Numbered from the stretch's first letter, positions 1 to 11,434 are shown. The stretch is 64,000 bases of DNA from Tillandsia leiboldiana (GCA_029204045.2 CM055061.1:44106977-44170976), one strand, 5' to 3'. A program made the numbers and translations. Notes: generated from the sequence alone by a model not told the origin.

Positions 1-273
1 ACTGAATCTCCATGGGTTACGGGATTGGATGCACCATCTGCTTCTAGACAGCATCCATCACACTCGAAAAGACAGGATACAGACACTGCTGTATTGGAAT
101 CGCTTCGCCAGGAACAACAAAGACTCTCGGCTGCACAAGAGAGGACATCGAAAGAACTTCAGCAGATTTCCTCTGATCACAAGAAGATCAAGAAGAAGTG
201 TTCAACTATTTCGACATTGCTTAAAGGGATTTTGAGCAAGCTGAGTTGTACCAGCTCAGACTCCTCCGACTGA
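1..273 (+). CDS. C-terminal fragment of the Sirevirus extra (env-like position) ORF, element D
   Basis: The frame is open from base 1 to a TGA at 271-273, so this is the 3' end of a longer ORF whose start lies outside the window. The visible 90 residues are hydrophilic. A coiled-coil-like stretch rich in Q, E, R and K is followed by a KKIKKK patch and a serine/aspartate tail. The same layout (coiled coil, lysines, acidic end) closes the intact ORF of element E at 39383-40738, and both are followed by a PPT-bearing untranslated region, so I infer they are the same gene in two lineages. Sequence identity is low and no domain is recognisable in this piece. It could be a different 3' ORF; the position argument is the stronger one. 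Confidence 0.5.
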   Translation, partial: TESPWVTGLDAPSASRQHPSHSKRQDTDTAVLESLRQEQQRLSAAQERTSKELQQISSDHKKIKKKCSTISTLLKGILSKLSCTSSDSSD

Positions 274-425
274 ACTGCACCTTCCTTTCCTTTTGTGCAG
301 GATTACGATTTTAGGATTTAGTTTTATACTTACGTTAGCTTAGTTCTCAGGTTTTACATTTTATTGGAACTTTTTACTCTCCTCACATTTCGTAGTCTTA
401 ACTACATTTTGGCTTTGTTTTGTGA

Positions 426-439
426 CAAAAAGGGGGAGA
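426..439 (+). promoter_or_regulatory. Upstream polypurine tract of element D
   Basis: AAAAAGGGGGAGAG repeats the purine motif found directly before the 3' LTR, about 690 bp upstream of it. Several PPT-like copies in the 3' untranslated region are a known feature of Sireviruses. Positions 274-1102 around it hold no gene that I can support. Confidence 0.6.
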
Positions 440-1102
440 GAGTTAGAGAGAACTTTGAACAATGTTGACTGCATGAAACATCAAGGTAAGTGAACAATGT
501 TTGATATGAAAACTGGATGAATATCAAGGTAAGTATTACTCCAACTTCCATTCTCAACTTGAGGTTTTTCAGCTGTATGAATGCATGCCTCGACTAACTA
601 TTTGCTAACTATTTGGGCATGTAATATAACTAACAAGTTGATGTTCACTAACAAGTTTGTGACACTTGGTTTTGATTGCATAGAAGATATGTTGGTTCTT
701 AACTCTGATCAATTACATATCTATATATATATTAGTTTGTCACAAACATGTTCATGACATTTGGTTTTTACGTGCAAAGAAGATATGTTGGTGCTTTTTT
801 AACTATGATCAGTTTACATATCTGAATATAAATGTCATGGTAAGTATAAATGAGTTTAAACTTCATCTCTGTTTGTGGTTTTTGAATAATACAAAATTCT
901 TGAGGTATCTAACGATTTCTTTTGTCAAGAATGATTTCTTTTTGCAGAGAGTACAGATGTCTAAGTCTAGAGTCTGTTTTAGGAGTTTAACTCATGTATT
1001 GTATTTTGGATCTCCATTGTAAATTTTTGTTGTATGGTGATAGCAACAAAAATATCTTTTTGAATTTTCTTTAGTGGATCTGTGTTTTGTCACGAAACCG
1101 CC

Positions 1103-1114
1103 AAAGGGGGAGAT
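1103..1114 (+). promoter_or_regulatory. Polypurine tract priming plus-strand synthesis, element D
   Basis: AAAGGGGGAGAT sits immediately before the TGTTA start of the 3' LTR, the expected place for the plus-strand primer of reverse transcription. Confidence 0.85.
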
Positions 1115-1332
1115 TGTTACAGAATTTGAGTTGGCGTAGTTTCGTGAAAGTTTCAAGTCCTAAAGATTGAAGGTGAAAAAAGTTGAATCATTTAACTCAA
1201 TCTCAAGAAAGAAGAATTCAAAAGGATCAGGTATGTTTAACTAAAGAATTTGTGTGATCCGAATACTTCTTGTAGTGTAGAAACACTTGGAAGAATCTTT
1301 CATTGCATAAAAATCAAAAACTGGACTTGGGA

Positions 1333-1696
1333 CATGTTCAGGATCCGGATCAGGCTGTTCGATCCGGATCCCGAAGGTGGTTCGTTCATACATCGTCGCA
1401 ATCCGGATCGTAGTCTCTTGATCCGGATCCCGAACGTTGAGTTTACCATCTACCTTGAACGATCCGGATCTTGCTTCGCAATCCGGATCCCGAACGTTGA
1501 TGTTTGGTGAACTGTATGAACGATCCGGATCGTAGTTACATGATCCGGATCCCGAACCTTCGTTTTTCTGGAATTGGCTGTTTCGTTATGACGATCCGGA
1601 TCTCAGTTATCACGATCCGGATCGCCGTCCGTAAAATTCCAGAAATGGCAGGTTTTTGATTCTTATCTCCTTCCTAGGGTTTCTAACCTATAAATA
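1333..1696 (+). promoter_or_regulatory. Palindrome cluster and TATA box of the D LTR promoter
   Basis: About ten copies of GATCCGGATC or a near match (CCGG core) lie between 1339 and 1622, often followed by CCGAAC. The TATA box TATAAATA is at 1689-1696. Clusters of palindromes ahead of the TATA box are described for Sirevirus LTRs. I infer a binding array for host factors. Confidence 0.6.
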
Positions 1697-1972
1697 GACC
1701 CTATGTCTTTCTTTCTAGGGTCAATCCACATAGCCGTCATTTTCATATATCATCTTATACGGCTATAGATCCACATATAGAGAAGAAAGGAAATCATTAG
1801 AGAATACTCTATGTTTCTTCATCTATATTGATTAGTTTGATTCTAGGTTTTCATACTCACATCTTGAGTTGAATCAAACTAATGAATACTTAGATGGTAT
1901 TTCCGATCTATCTTTGATCTAAGTATTCGGCGGATCATCACCACCCAAAAAACAACGATTACCCCAAAATCG

Positions 1973-2156
1973 GCGCGTGGATTCGCGTGTCCTTGTGGAT
2001 TCAAGGTTCATTCGCTCTCGTGGATTCGGAGCGAGGCACGTTCGTGGATTCGAAGGGTGCTATTGGGTGAAGACCGTGGATTCGGTCGGACGTCGTGGAT
2101 TCGACGTTGGACGCCGTGGATTCGGCGTTGGGCGCAGATCGTGGATTCGAGAAGCG
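1973..2156 (+). repeat. Array of eight TGGATT-loop hairpins, D LTR
   Basis: The hexamer TGGATT recurs eight times, each time flanked by inverted arms. Arms include CGCG/CGCG, CCTTG/CAAGG, GACCG/CGGTC, ACGTCG/CGACGT and ACGCCG/CGGCGT; the third and fourth have longer arms with a bulge or internal loop. The arms differ from copy to copy but remain complementary. The array lies downstream of the TATA box, so it should be in the RNA leader. Confidence 0.8.
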
Positions 2157-2451
2157 TCTGGAGCGAGCGGAGAAGATCCTCTAGGAGCGTATGGAAAAGG
2201 TTGAGTCGTAAGTGTGTACGGTAAATCACCTTGTACGTGTTTTAATTCTAGTGGATTTCTGCCGTGTTATCGGTCCCGTGGTTTTTTACTCCGGTGATGG
2301 AGTTTTCCACGTAAAAATCTTGCGAGTTATTTTCATTTCCGCATTGGGTTTTTTATCGCAACGATTTTTGAGTGTTTATACGTTTACACCTATTCACCCC
2401 CCTCTAGGTGTTTCTTCCCCTATTTAGATCCGTATTATATACGACCCAACA

Positions 2452-4711
2452 GAAGTTGTATGCCAAGCTGGCAAAGTGCGAGTTTTGTCTTCGGAAGGTA
2501 GTCTTCTTGGGCCATGTGATTTCTGCCGCGGGTGTGGCAGTGGACACAGCGAAGATTGAGGCAGTCCGTGATTGGCCCCGACCGACGACGGTTTCTGAGG
2601 TACGTAGCTTTATGGGTTTAGCTGGGTATTACCGTCGGTTTGTGGAAGGCTTTGCGAAGCTCTCCACACCCCTCACTCGCTTGACGCGTAAGGGAGTGAA
2701 GTTTATCTGGAGAGAGGACTGTCAAAAGAGCTTTGAGGAGCTGAAGAATAGACTGATGACCGCTCCTATCCTTTCCCTTCCTATTATGGGAAAAGGATAT
2801 GTGATCTACAGCGATGCATCACACAGTGGACTCGGATGTGTGTTGATGCAGGAAGGGAGGGTAATTGCATATGCATCAAGACAACTCAAAGAATATGAGA
2901 AAAATTACCCTACTCATGACTTGGAGCTTGCTGCTGTAGTGTTTGCACTGAAGCTTTGGCGTCATTATCTATATGGGGAGCATTGTGAAATCTACACCGA
3001 CCACAAGAGCCTAAAATACCTGTTCACGCAGAAGGAGTTGAATTTGAGGCAATGTAGGTGGTTAGAGCTATTAAAGGATTATGATGTAGATATTCTCTAC
3101 CACCCGGGCAAGGCTAATGTGGTCGCTGACGCCTTGAGTAGAAGGGCGGTGCAAGGGTTGTCTATGTTGATCACAGACCAAGCACCGCTATTAGAGGAGA
3201 TGAGATGACTCGAGATAGAGGTTGTGTCCCCTGGGGTCACTGCTAGACTGACATCTTTAGTCTTGCAGCCCACTCTGCTGGACAGGATCAGGGAGAAACA
3301 GAGTGAGGACCCCCACTTGACCAGGATTAGAGATCAGATTCCGAGTAATCAGTCAGGGGACTTTACGGTAGATGCCTCGGGAGTACTGAGGTACAGGAAC
3401 CGAGCATGTGTGCCAATAGATGTGGAGATTAGAGAACAGATATTGCGAGAGGCCCATTATACACCTTATACCCTACATCCTGGTGGGACTAAGATGTATA
3501 AGGACCTCAAGGCACACTTCTGGTGGAAAGGCATGAAAAGGGATATTGGGAGATTTGTGGCCCAGTGTTTAACTTGTCAGCAGGTGAAAGCTGAGCATCG
3601 AGTGCCAGCTGGCAAGTTACAGAGTCTCCCAATTCCCGAGTGGAAATGGGACCACATTACGATGGACTTTGTGGTCGGACTACCGAAGGCACAAGGAGGA
3701 GCCGATGCGATCTGGGTAGTTGTAGATCGACTTACCAAGTCGGCGCACTTTCTGCCCATGCAGACTACGTGGCCACTTGAGCGACTAGCCCAGCTTTATC
3801 TAGACGAGATAGTTAGATTACATGGAGTACCAGCCTCCATTGTATCAGATAGAGACCCGAGGTTTGTTTCGCGTTTCTGGATGAGTTTGCAGACGACCTT
3901 GGGAACCCAGCTTAGGTTCAGTACTGCTTTTCATCCGCAGACGGATGGACAGTCAGAACGGACGATACAAATCCTGGAGGACATGCTGAGGGCTTGTGTC
4001 TTGGATTTCGGCGGAGGGTGGATTCGACACTTATCCTTGGCTGAGTTCGCATACAACAATAGCTTTCAAGCGAGCATTCAGATGGCTCCGTTTGAAGCGT
4101 TGTATGGACGCAAGTGTCGATCACCACTTTATTGGAGTGACGTGGACGAAAGGCGGACCTTGGGGCCAGATATATTGATAGAGGCAGAGGAGAAGGTCCG
4201 AGTGATTCAACGGCATCTTCAAATCGCCCAAAACTGACAAAGAAGTTATGCCAATATTCGGCGACGAGACTTAGAATTTCAAGTTGGAGAGCACGTATTC
4301 TTGAAAGTCTCGCCGTCCAAAGGAATCAGGAGATTCGGCATTCGTGGAAAGCTTAGCCCCCGATACATTGGACCCTTTGAGGTATTGGAGCGTATCGGGC
4401 CAGTTGCCTACCGACTTGCACTTCCTCCAAGGCTTGCTGGTGTCCATGATGTGTTTCACGTTTCTACTTTGAGGAAGTATGTCTTCGACCCATCGCACGT
4501 CATCGACTTCACACCGCTTGAGATTAGCGAAGATTTGAGGTATGAGGAGCGCCCATTACGAATTCTGGACCGAGAGGTGAGAGAATTGCGCAATCGGGCC
4601 ATTCCCTATGTGAAAATCCAATGGGGCAATCATGACGAGCGCGAGGCTACATGGGAGCTCGAGTCGGAGATGAGGGATGCTCACCCCTACTTATTCGAGA
4701 CATCGGACTGA
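2452..4711 (+). pseudogene. pol: Ty3/gypsy pol, element A: RT end, RNase H, integrase, chromodomain
   Basis: A single reading frame is kept throughout and broken only by TGA codons at 3206-3208 and 4235-4237. It starts in the reverse transcriptase C-terminus (KLYAK, FLGHVIS, MGLAGYYRRF). RNase H follows with its acidic residues in SDAS, HDLELAAVV, TDHKSLKYL and VVADALSRR. Integrase has the zinc-binding H-H-C-C region (HPGGTKMYKDL, CLTCQ) and the catalytic residues in TMDF, VSDRDPRF and SERTIQILEDML. A chromodomain (YVKIQWGNHDEREATWELE) closes it. In intact elements this polyprotein copies the RNA, removes it and inserts the cDNA, with the chromodomain steering insertion to heterochromatin. 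The first TGA corresponds to CGA in element C, so it is a C-to-T change. The N-terminal part is cut off by element D. Confidence 0.9.
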
Positions 4712-4751
4712 GGATTATTGTTTAGTCTCGTTTTGAGGACGAAACTCTTTT

Positions 4752-4764
4752 TAGTGGGGGAGGA
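4752..4764 (+). promoter_or_regulatory. Polypurine tract of element A
   Basis: The purine run TAGTGGGGGAGGA directly precedes the TGTGATGATCC start of the 3' LTR. B and K have almost the same tract before their 3' LTRs. Confidence 0.8.
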
Positions 4765-5502
4765 TGTGATGATCCGGACTCCCGCAGGAACTGTGCAACA
4801 TTAAACAGTGACTGTAGGGAGCTTATTCGGTGAAATAGAGCTTTTAGAATCGAAATTGGACATTTAAAATAGGCTCAGCACGAAAATCGAAGCAAATGGG
4901 ATTTTCTGAGGACTTTCGGCAAAATTTAGGACGAGAATTTGGCGAAATGGACAGCGGATTTGGACTCAGCGCGCGAAAATGATCGAAACGGTATATTTAC
5001 TTTATTTTTTTGGCTCATGGGTACTGTTCATGCCGGAACAGTAACTCCGGCCGCCGGAATTACTGTTCCGGCGACCGGCGAGCGGCGGCGGGCGGCGGCG
5101 CACGGCGGCGGGCAGCGGCGCAGCGGCGGCACAGCGGCGGAGTGCGGAGGCGCGCAGCGCGGGCAGGCGCGGGCAGGTGCGGGCAGGGGGCGCTGGTGCG
5201 CGGTCCATGGGCCTGGCGTGCACCGGGAGCAGCGAAGACCCCCCTTGCCATGTGGCGCTTCACCATTGGTTGGCCGGCTTCTAGAAGCATGTGGGAAGGT
5301 GACACGTGGCAGCACCCGGTTGGCCGACATCTTCCGGAAGACCCGGCGCGGGGACCGGGCCTGTGCACCACGTGGACACGTGCCGGCTTCTGAGTGGCCC
5401 TTGCACAGGCTGTTTCCTGTTTTGTGGACGCGTGGCGCATTTTGGTTGGCCCGTTTCGGTGTTTCCTGTTCGGATCCGATCCTGTGTGGAGCCCCAGCCC
5501 AT

Positions 5503-5510
5503 TATAAATA
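5503..5510 (+). promoter_or_regulatory. TATA box of the A LTR
   Basis: TATAAATA sits about 740 bp into the LTR and is followed within 90 bp by a pyrimidine-rich tract, as in a plant core promoter. Confidence 0.6.
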
Positions 5511-5594
5511 GGGTCCCCCACCCCTCCTCATTCCCACCTCAATTTCTGTGCCGTAGAGAGAGAATGAGAGGTTGGGCCCTTTAGGAAAAATATT

Positions 5595-5633
5595 CCTCTC
5601 TCTCTCCTCTCTCTCTCCTCTCTCTCTCCTCTA
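5595..5633 (+). repeat. CT-rich simple repeat downstream of the A TATA box
   Basis: Three near-identical runs of CTCTCTCTCTC separated by an extra C. Such pyrimidine tracts are common in plant leaders; no further function can be read from it. Confidence 0.7.
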
Positions 5634-6268
5634 GATTTTAGAATTTTTGAAGATACCGTTAGTGAGTTATCTGCGACGTGGCGCACTGCGACGGTTTTCT
5701 TTTTCGGCCCATTTCCCGTCGCAGTTCAGTCAAAAATTCCCTGTGGGCTAACCATGAGGAATTTTTGGGCGATTTTTGCGACAGCGCGTTCCTAAGCGGT
5801 GAGGCTTTGATTTTCATGTTGATCACTTTGCTCCATTTCGTACTTTTGGCATGATTCCCGAGGTCTCTTTGACCCCCCTATTTTGCTGTGGAAATTTCTG
5901 GACAGCATCGACTTCTCCGATTTTTATCTTGGTGTAGGAGCATCAGATCGAGACGTTTAAAGAGTCGATTTTGATCTACTCTTCGCGAGGAACGTAACCG
6001 TAATTTTTCTGGATTTTTTTGAGCACTATACAGAGGTGAAAAACTCCTCTCTTTCGTGCTATTTGAAAAATAGCAAAAGCTGTATTTTTATGAATAATAT
6101 AGTAACACCCTGTGCAATGTGTGTTGCTGTAGGGCACCGTTTTCGGCAGACAGCAGTTCTAGGGGACTGTGGACAGCCAGGAGACTATCTGGGTGTGATT
6201 TGAGCTGTTCAAGGTGGGCGTTTGTTGCTTACCTCATTTTTGACAAGCTCACTGGGATTACTGGAACT

Positions 6269-6420
6269 CCCCTAAAATTTAATATGACAATTGATGAGAA
6301 CCACTGGGACAAACTAATATGATAATTGATAAGAACTAACAGGACAATTGATGAGAACTATTGGGACGAATTAATATGACAATTGACGAGAACCGCTGGG
6401 ACGAACTCTCCTAAAATTTA
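6269..6420 (+). repeat. ~35-bp tandem repeat in the A LTR, about four copies
   Basis: The unit contains GACAATTGATGAGAAC and CTGGGAC, with point differences between copies. The array is bounded on both sides by CCTAAAATTTAA, as if it had grown from a duplication of that flank. Confidence 0.65.
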
Positions 6421-7724
6421 ACCCCACAGATTATATGATGACTTATATTGGGACACTGTGATTGGGACAAAGGCTATAATCTCGCATGCAATAACTTTTA
6501 TAACAATCAATCTTTTTAAAATAAATATTTAACACTTTTCTACAGCTTTTAAATAATGGCATGCTTTCTTGCTCATCTAGTTAGCCACTATTTATTGCTA
6601 CACTATCATCTTGGGATTTGTACATGTTTCATTGTTGTCCTGTGCATCCAGAGGCTTGTTGCTCAAGTGTGAGCAGGGGTTTGGGATAGTGTAGTCGAGA
6701 TTGCATTAGATTGTGGATTTGTGGGGTATTGCGATAACCGCGGACAGTAGGCGGTCGACCAGATGTTTATCCTTGCATCAGATTGGGGTTGAGTCTGGTT
6801 TATTGCATCAGCTGGGGATTGGGTTTCTGTAGTGGATGGAGTTTCCCACTTTGATCATAGTTATGATCCAGTCCTGCTATATTGAGATATGTGCTACAGA
6901 GATACTTGAGATACTGATGACAGAGATGCTTTACTCGTGTGGGTCGCTCCCCTCGAGTGCCACTCCGGAGGTGGGCTTTTTCAGACCCAGCCGTGTGTGC
7001 CGGTCTGATACTTATGTTGGGATGCGAGCCGTGCGAGCCGATCCCGCGGTTTCGAGCCGTGTGTGCAGATTCCGCTGAGCAGGCAGTAATAGTTGTTACT
7101 GGTGTCTAGATTGGATTTATTTGGACAGATACCATTTCTGATGCATGCATACAGTTTTGACAGCATAGTAGTGGTAGTTTTCCTGTTTCAGCATCTTATG
7201 TATTTTACCACTTCCCCCTTTTGCCTCTAGTAGTCCTAGTGGGTGCGCCAGAGTTGAGGTTTTACCCACTAGGGGAGGCTGCTGGTTTATCTGGTAGTTC
7301 TCACCCCCCATTGTTATTTTCTGTTCCTTTCTTCTCCTTTATTTTGCAGAGTCATCTGCAGGAGCTGGTAGGCCTTCGGCAGCGGATCGAGGTAAGGGGA
7401 TCGCCGAATAGATAGATCTCCCGTGAGATTGAGAGCTGTAAATAGACGTTGTACCCTTCACTCAGACTGTGGTATTCTCCTTTTATTTGGGTCTGGCTTC
7501 TGCCAGCAGGTTGTACTATTTGGTGAGCTGAGAGATTATTGTACTTATTACTGCTTTATTTGTAGTTCAAGTCTGAGATACTATGTGGTTATTCTACTTC
7601 AGCTCTGTATTATGCTCTTTTATTGTTCATATTATATCGGAGCAGGTTACCAGCGCTTCGTGTACTCGGGAAATCCCGTGTGCATGGCGGATCTGTTGGC
7701 GAGCCCGGGTTCCGGGGCGTGACA

Positions 7725-10180
7725 GTGCAAGTACCCATTTCGAAGGTCTCAACGCGAGGATCGCTGTGGTATTTTTATTGGATTTTTTCGGAGCCCTTTC
7801 AGCAGGTGAAAAATTGCATCTTTAGGGACTGATTTTCAGATTGCGTGTATTTGGTTAATTGTTGGAATAAAGTGTAACTGTGAACCCTGTGTTGTACCCA
7901 GGAGGAGTTGTTCTGGGATTTTGTGACTGTGGATTATTGGTGGTTGCTGCTCCTGGTGTTTTCAGCTGTTGGATCTTGGACAGTTAGCGTTTTCAGGTGG
8001 GTGGCCCTGTCTCCAAGATTGATGGACTGTACTTTAAGCCTGCTATTGTAGGGCTATGCATGATAGTGAATTCTTGTACAGCATGTTAGAATGTAGGAAT
8101 CACTATTCCTTATTTTACCTGATGATTTTGTCATCTCCTTGCTTTCTACCATATGTAAATTGTTGTTATCTTGGAACTTGACCTAGCACCCCCGTCATAT
8201 GCTGCATGTGTAGCCAGACCAGTAGAAAACTCCAACTTGGGCTAGGTTTATTCCGCTTTAGACATCCACACTTCTCTTCCTTCCTGGACATAGTGTTACT
8301 CGCCTGGGTAGTGGGCCGAGTGGTCGGGATTCCTTTAGTGTGGGATGCATTTTACACTCGTGCTTGGAAGCAGAGTGGAGTCTGGTAGATGTAGTTGATC
8401 GATCATCTGTGGCGGGAGCCGTTTGGGTAGACGGCGGTCCCGAGATGTTCCATTTTCTTGTTTTATCGGTCGCCGCTGTGTTAGTGGCAGCGGTTTATCA
8501 GTGATAGCAGGACCTTGAACCCAGAACTATTTTTGGACACACATATGATTTTTAGTCAACCAATATTTTCTTCCAAGCATCGTAGGGTCGCCGAGTCTGT
8601 TCTTGTTTGATTGGACAAAGGCATTAGCTCTACGAGTCTTAGATATAAAACCTGTTTTCAATTGTTTTCCTAAAAAGGACTAAAAATCATTAAATATGGA
8701 TTTCTTTCAGATCTAATGGCTTCCAGTACGAAATGTCACCTTTTCCCTATAAATTTAACCACTCGAGATGATTCGAGTGATCTGGGTTCCAAGGGCTGCC
8801 TTTTTCTTTGGGACGATAACAACGAGAGGCTATGCCTAAAGCCTGTTCTTGTTTGATTAGGGTTATAGGTTCTAGTCTTCCAGGGTTCCCGGACCCTTTA
8901 TTGTGTCTGTTGTGGAGTTTATCCTGTCAGTGAGTCTGCAGGTTGGGTTGATGTTCTGTTATTGGGAACCGTCGGGGTTGACGGTGGTCCCGGGTCGTTG
9001 AGTGTTGTCCGACCAGTTTTGTTAGCCCTGAGTGGTGGGTTGATCCTGGCTGTGGAGTATCTCCAGCCAGTGTGTTTTGTGCTGTGAGTTATTGGAGAGG
9101 CTAGTGTCTCGTGTTCGTGTGAGCTGATCAGCTGAGTCGTCGAGAGTGCTCCGACCGTTGTGCGAGATGATTGAGGATTCTGAGTCTTTCCGTTCAGAGC
9201 GTGAGCGTGGATTTTGGACTATAGCCTGCAGTGCCACCTGAGCGACAGAGTGCGCGGATACCTTTTCCTTGGTGGGGTCGCGCCCCTCGAGAGCCACGCC
9301 CGGGGTGGATTTGTTACTTTTGTATCGCGACTTGTCGACGCAGTCCCTCTGGCTGGGCCAATTTTGGCAGTCACGGACGCCCTACGTCAGTCCGGTCCTA
9401 CGTGGATGTAACGGCATTAGGTAGGCACAGGTTTGACTGGACCCGAGGAGGCAGTCAGTGTAGATTGGGTGATCTGAGTTGAGGGATAGTAGATGCTTCA
9501 TGTTTCCATCTGTTCCACTTTTGAGCATCTAGATAGAGGCATAGTAGCTGTAGAGTCTTTCTTTTCTAGCTATTTTCTTTTAGTACCACTTTGTTACTTT
9601 ATGCCTCTAGTAGACTTAGTGGGCAGACCATCGGGCTTGTTGGCGGCACCCACTGAGAACTACTGTGGGATGTAGTTCTCACACCCGTCGTGGTGTCTTT
9701 TCCCCAGGGACTTCTACTCCTATTCCTGTTGCTCCTGTTGCTGATTCTTCTGGCCGAGGCGAGGGAGCCGCGAGCTAGTTCCCTACCCGTCGTTGGAGTG
9801 TAGCGGTACCCCTTCAGAGTAGAGCTTCAGTAGATTAGTTATTTTTTTCTTCTTTTGAGAGACTGATGTAGTGAGGATATGATATGTATTGAGAGCCTGT
9901 ACACTGATGTATTTATTGGAGATATCTCCCTATTGTGCTCTGAGTTTTGTATTAGAGGACTTTGCGTATGATCGTATTTGGGAGATGGACATTGTATCTT
10001 TATTTTCAGTTGTACAGTGGTTGATTTTACTTTTTCAGTAGATTATTTTATTTTTAGCTCTGATATCTGTTAGCTGTAGTACATTTCTTGCGGGTAGGAT
10101 GCTTCGCCTATGCGGAGTTTGGCATAGGTGGCGGATCTGTTGGCGAGCCCGGGTCGCAGTTTCGACCCCGGGGCGTGACA
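7725..10180 (+). repeat. 5' LTR of element B (3' portion)
   Basis: It resumes after element A and ends GCGTGACA at 10180. It aligns with the K LTR along most of its length (for example the block CTAGCACCCCC near 8180 and the GAGGCGAGGGAG block near 9755). It carries hairpins with arms GCCGT/ACGGC near 8420 and ACCGTC/GACGGT near 8970. No gene is present. Confidence 0.8.
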
Positions 10181-10188
10181 GATTAGAG

Positions 10189-10200
10189 TGGTATCAGAGC
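10189..10200 (+). promoter_or_regulatory. Primer-binding site of element B
   Basis: TGGTATCAGAGC, eight bases after the LTR end, is complementary to the 3' end of plant initiator-Met tRNA, which primes minus-strand synthesis. Confidence 0.9.
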
Positions 10201-11434
10201 CTAGGTTGTAGGTCATTATGGACTTAGAAACCCTAGGCTTGTGGTTGGACATTAGGATGACTACGTGAGAGTCTTGACTTTTAGCGAGAGTCCTGATTGA
10301 GTTTTATACCTCTCCCAAGAGACGGGATGAGTGATTGGCATGTTTATTCTCCTAAGCGATTATGTTGGCTGCAGACAACATAATGCTATGGAATGGATGG
10401 CATGTCTTAGACTTTCGCTTGATTGGGTCGATTGGTTGTTGTGTCCTGATGTTTGTTATTGTGCAGTGGCATCTTCAGTTGTACCAGTGGCACCGATGGA
10501 GCGAGCAGCCCCCTCCGTGCCGACGAGTAGTGCCGAGGCACCGAGACAGGGTGGACAGTGGATAGTAGATGAGCTTTGGGACATCATTGATTGATGGAGC
10601 CAGTCTCGGCAGATGAACCACCCCGGCTCGTAAGATTGAGTTTGGAGCCTTTGGAGGCAGAGTCGTGGTTGGTGGTAATGGAGTGACTACTTGAGAGCCT
10701 CCCTGTGCTAGAGAGTTTTTGTAGTTGTTGAACTGCGCGCTCCAGATTTCGAGGGACGAGGCGCATAGGATATGTGTGGATGGGAGTGGATTGCGCCAAG
10801 ATACCATTCAATTTAGTTGGTCCCTCCGCCACGGATTATTGACGCTTCGATGGAGTAGGCATGGTGTATGGAGCGTGGCGTTGCAGTTCCTTTGGATAGG
10901 GATCTGCCGCCAGAGGCGAGTTCTGGATTTTGGTGCTTCGCGTCGGGTGATGAAGGATAGATTGGTCGGCAGAGACATTTCTGATTTCTTTTTCCAGGGT
11001 AGCGGATTTCTGAGATGCCAGAGATCGGGTGGACCCCGATGGCAGCATCAGCGTTTTTATCAGAGTGGCGCAGCGGTAGCGTGGATTTGTTATCTGCGGA
11101 GGACCCTATTCGTCGCCTCAGCGTGAGCGGAGACAGAGGTCGTGCTCCCTTGTGGATAGCCTTGATTTCCAGGCAGATTGAGCGACGACCACCTTCATTG
11201 AGCGGATGAATTTGTGCCGCCCGGTTGGAGGGCGCCACGGTAGTGGATCGAGTGTCGCATGTGGGATTTCATCACAGCAGTTGGAGTTAGAGCGTGTTGC
11301 ATTCCAGCATGGACTAGAGGCAGATTTGTTACCACGTGCACTCGAGGTATAGGTTCCTGTTAGTGTTGTGCATGTGGAGGAGGCTTGCTGGTCGAGACAG
11401 TTAGAGTGCACAGGTTGTGGCGGTTGTGTGAGAG
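10201..11434 (+). other. Non-coding internal region of element B where gag should be
   Basis: Intact relatives carry gag here. I find no zinc knuckle and no gag-like frame; open frames are short and occur on both strands. The first 250 bp match the K internal region at 30625-30890, so the loss of gag predates both copies. Confidence 0.6.

Larger units (their letters stand above)
1..2451 (+). mobile_element. Element D: 3' end of a Sirevirus-like Ty1/copia retrotransposon
   Basis: The window opens inside this element, so its 5' LTR, gag and pol lie to the left. What remains is the tail of a reading frame, about 830 bp of untranslated DNA with two GGGGGAGA tracts, and a 1337-bp 3' LTR starting TGTTA and ending CAACA. 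Repeated polypurine tracts and the LTR end 'CACC...CCCCTCTAGGTG' are Sirevirus hallmarks (family knowledge). It ends inside the gypsy pol gene of element A, between the codons for Q and K of its reverse transcriptase, so it jumped into A. Confidence 0.85.
1115..2451 (+). repeat. 3' LTR of element D (Sirevirus type)
   Basis: The LTR runs from TGTTACAG to CCCAACA. In order it holds a cluster of GATCCGGATC palindromes, a TATAAATA box, a transcribed region with eight TGGATT-loop hairpins, and the C-rich 3' end. It aligns along its length with the solo LTR at 24042-25302, although the palindrome sequence differs. The base after it (2452) resumes the gypsy pol codons. Confidence 0.88.
2452..7724 (+). 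mobile_element. Element A: 5'-truncated (in window) Ty3/gypsy chromovirus, Tekay/Del-like
   Basis: A consists of the last two thirds of pol, a polypurine tract and a 2960-bp 3' LTR. Its gag and the start of pol lie beyond element D, left of the window. It ends with GCGTGACA at 7724, and sequence matching the middle of element B's LTR follows at once. A is therefore nested in B's 5' LTR; GTGCA at 7725 is a candidate target duplication that cannot be checked here. Long LTRs plus a C-terminal chromodomain suggest the Tekay/Del clade. Confidence 0.85.
4765..7724 (+). repeat. 3' LTR of element A
   Basis: It begins TGTGATGATCC and ends GGGGCGTGACA. The first 900 bp are GC-rich (a GCGGCGG run near 5080-5170). 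A TATA box (TATAAATA, 5503-5510) is followed by a CT-rich tract. There is no credible gene; the ORFs in the GC-rich part occur on both strands and reflect composition. Near 6740 there is a hairpin with arms ACCGC/GCGGT that recurs in the minus-strand LTR at 62925-63120. Confidence 0.85.

Noticed and set aside
5002..5584. Overlapping ORFs of 70-190 codons in the A LTR
   Set aside because: Same GC-rich effect, upstream of the TATA box, on both strands.
8206..8388. Small ORFs in B LTR (60-90 codons)
   Set aside because: Not conserved in the matching K LTR and without any domain.
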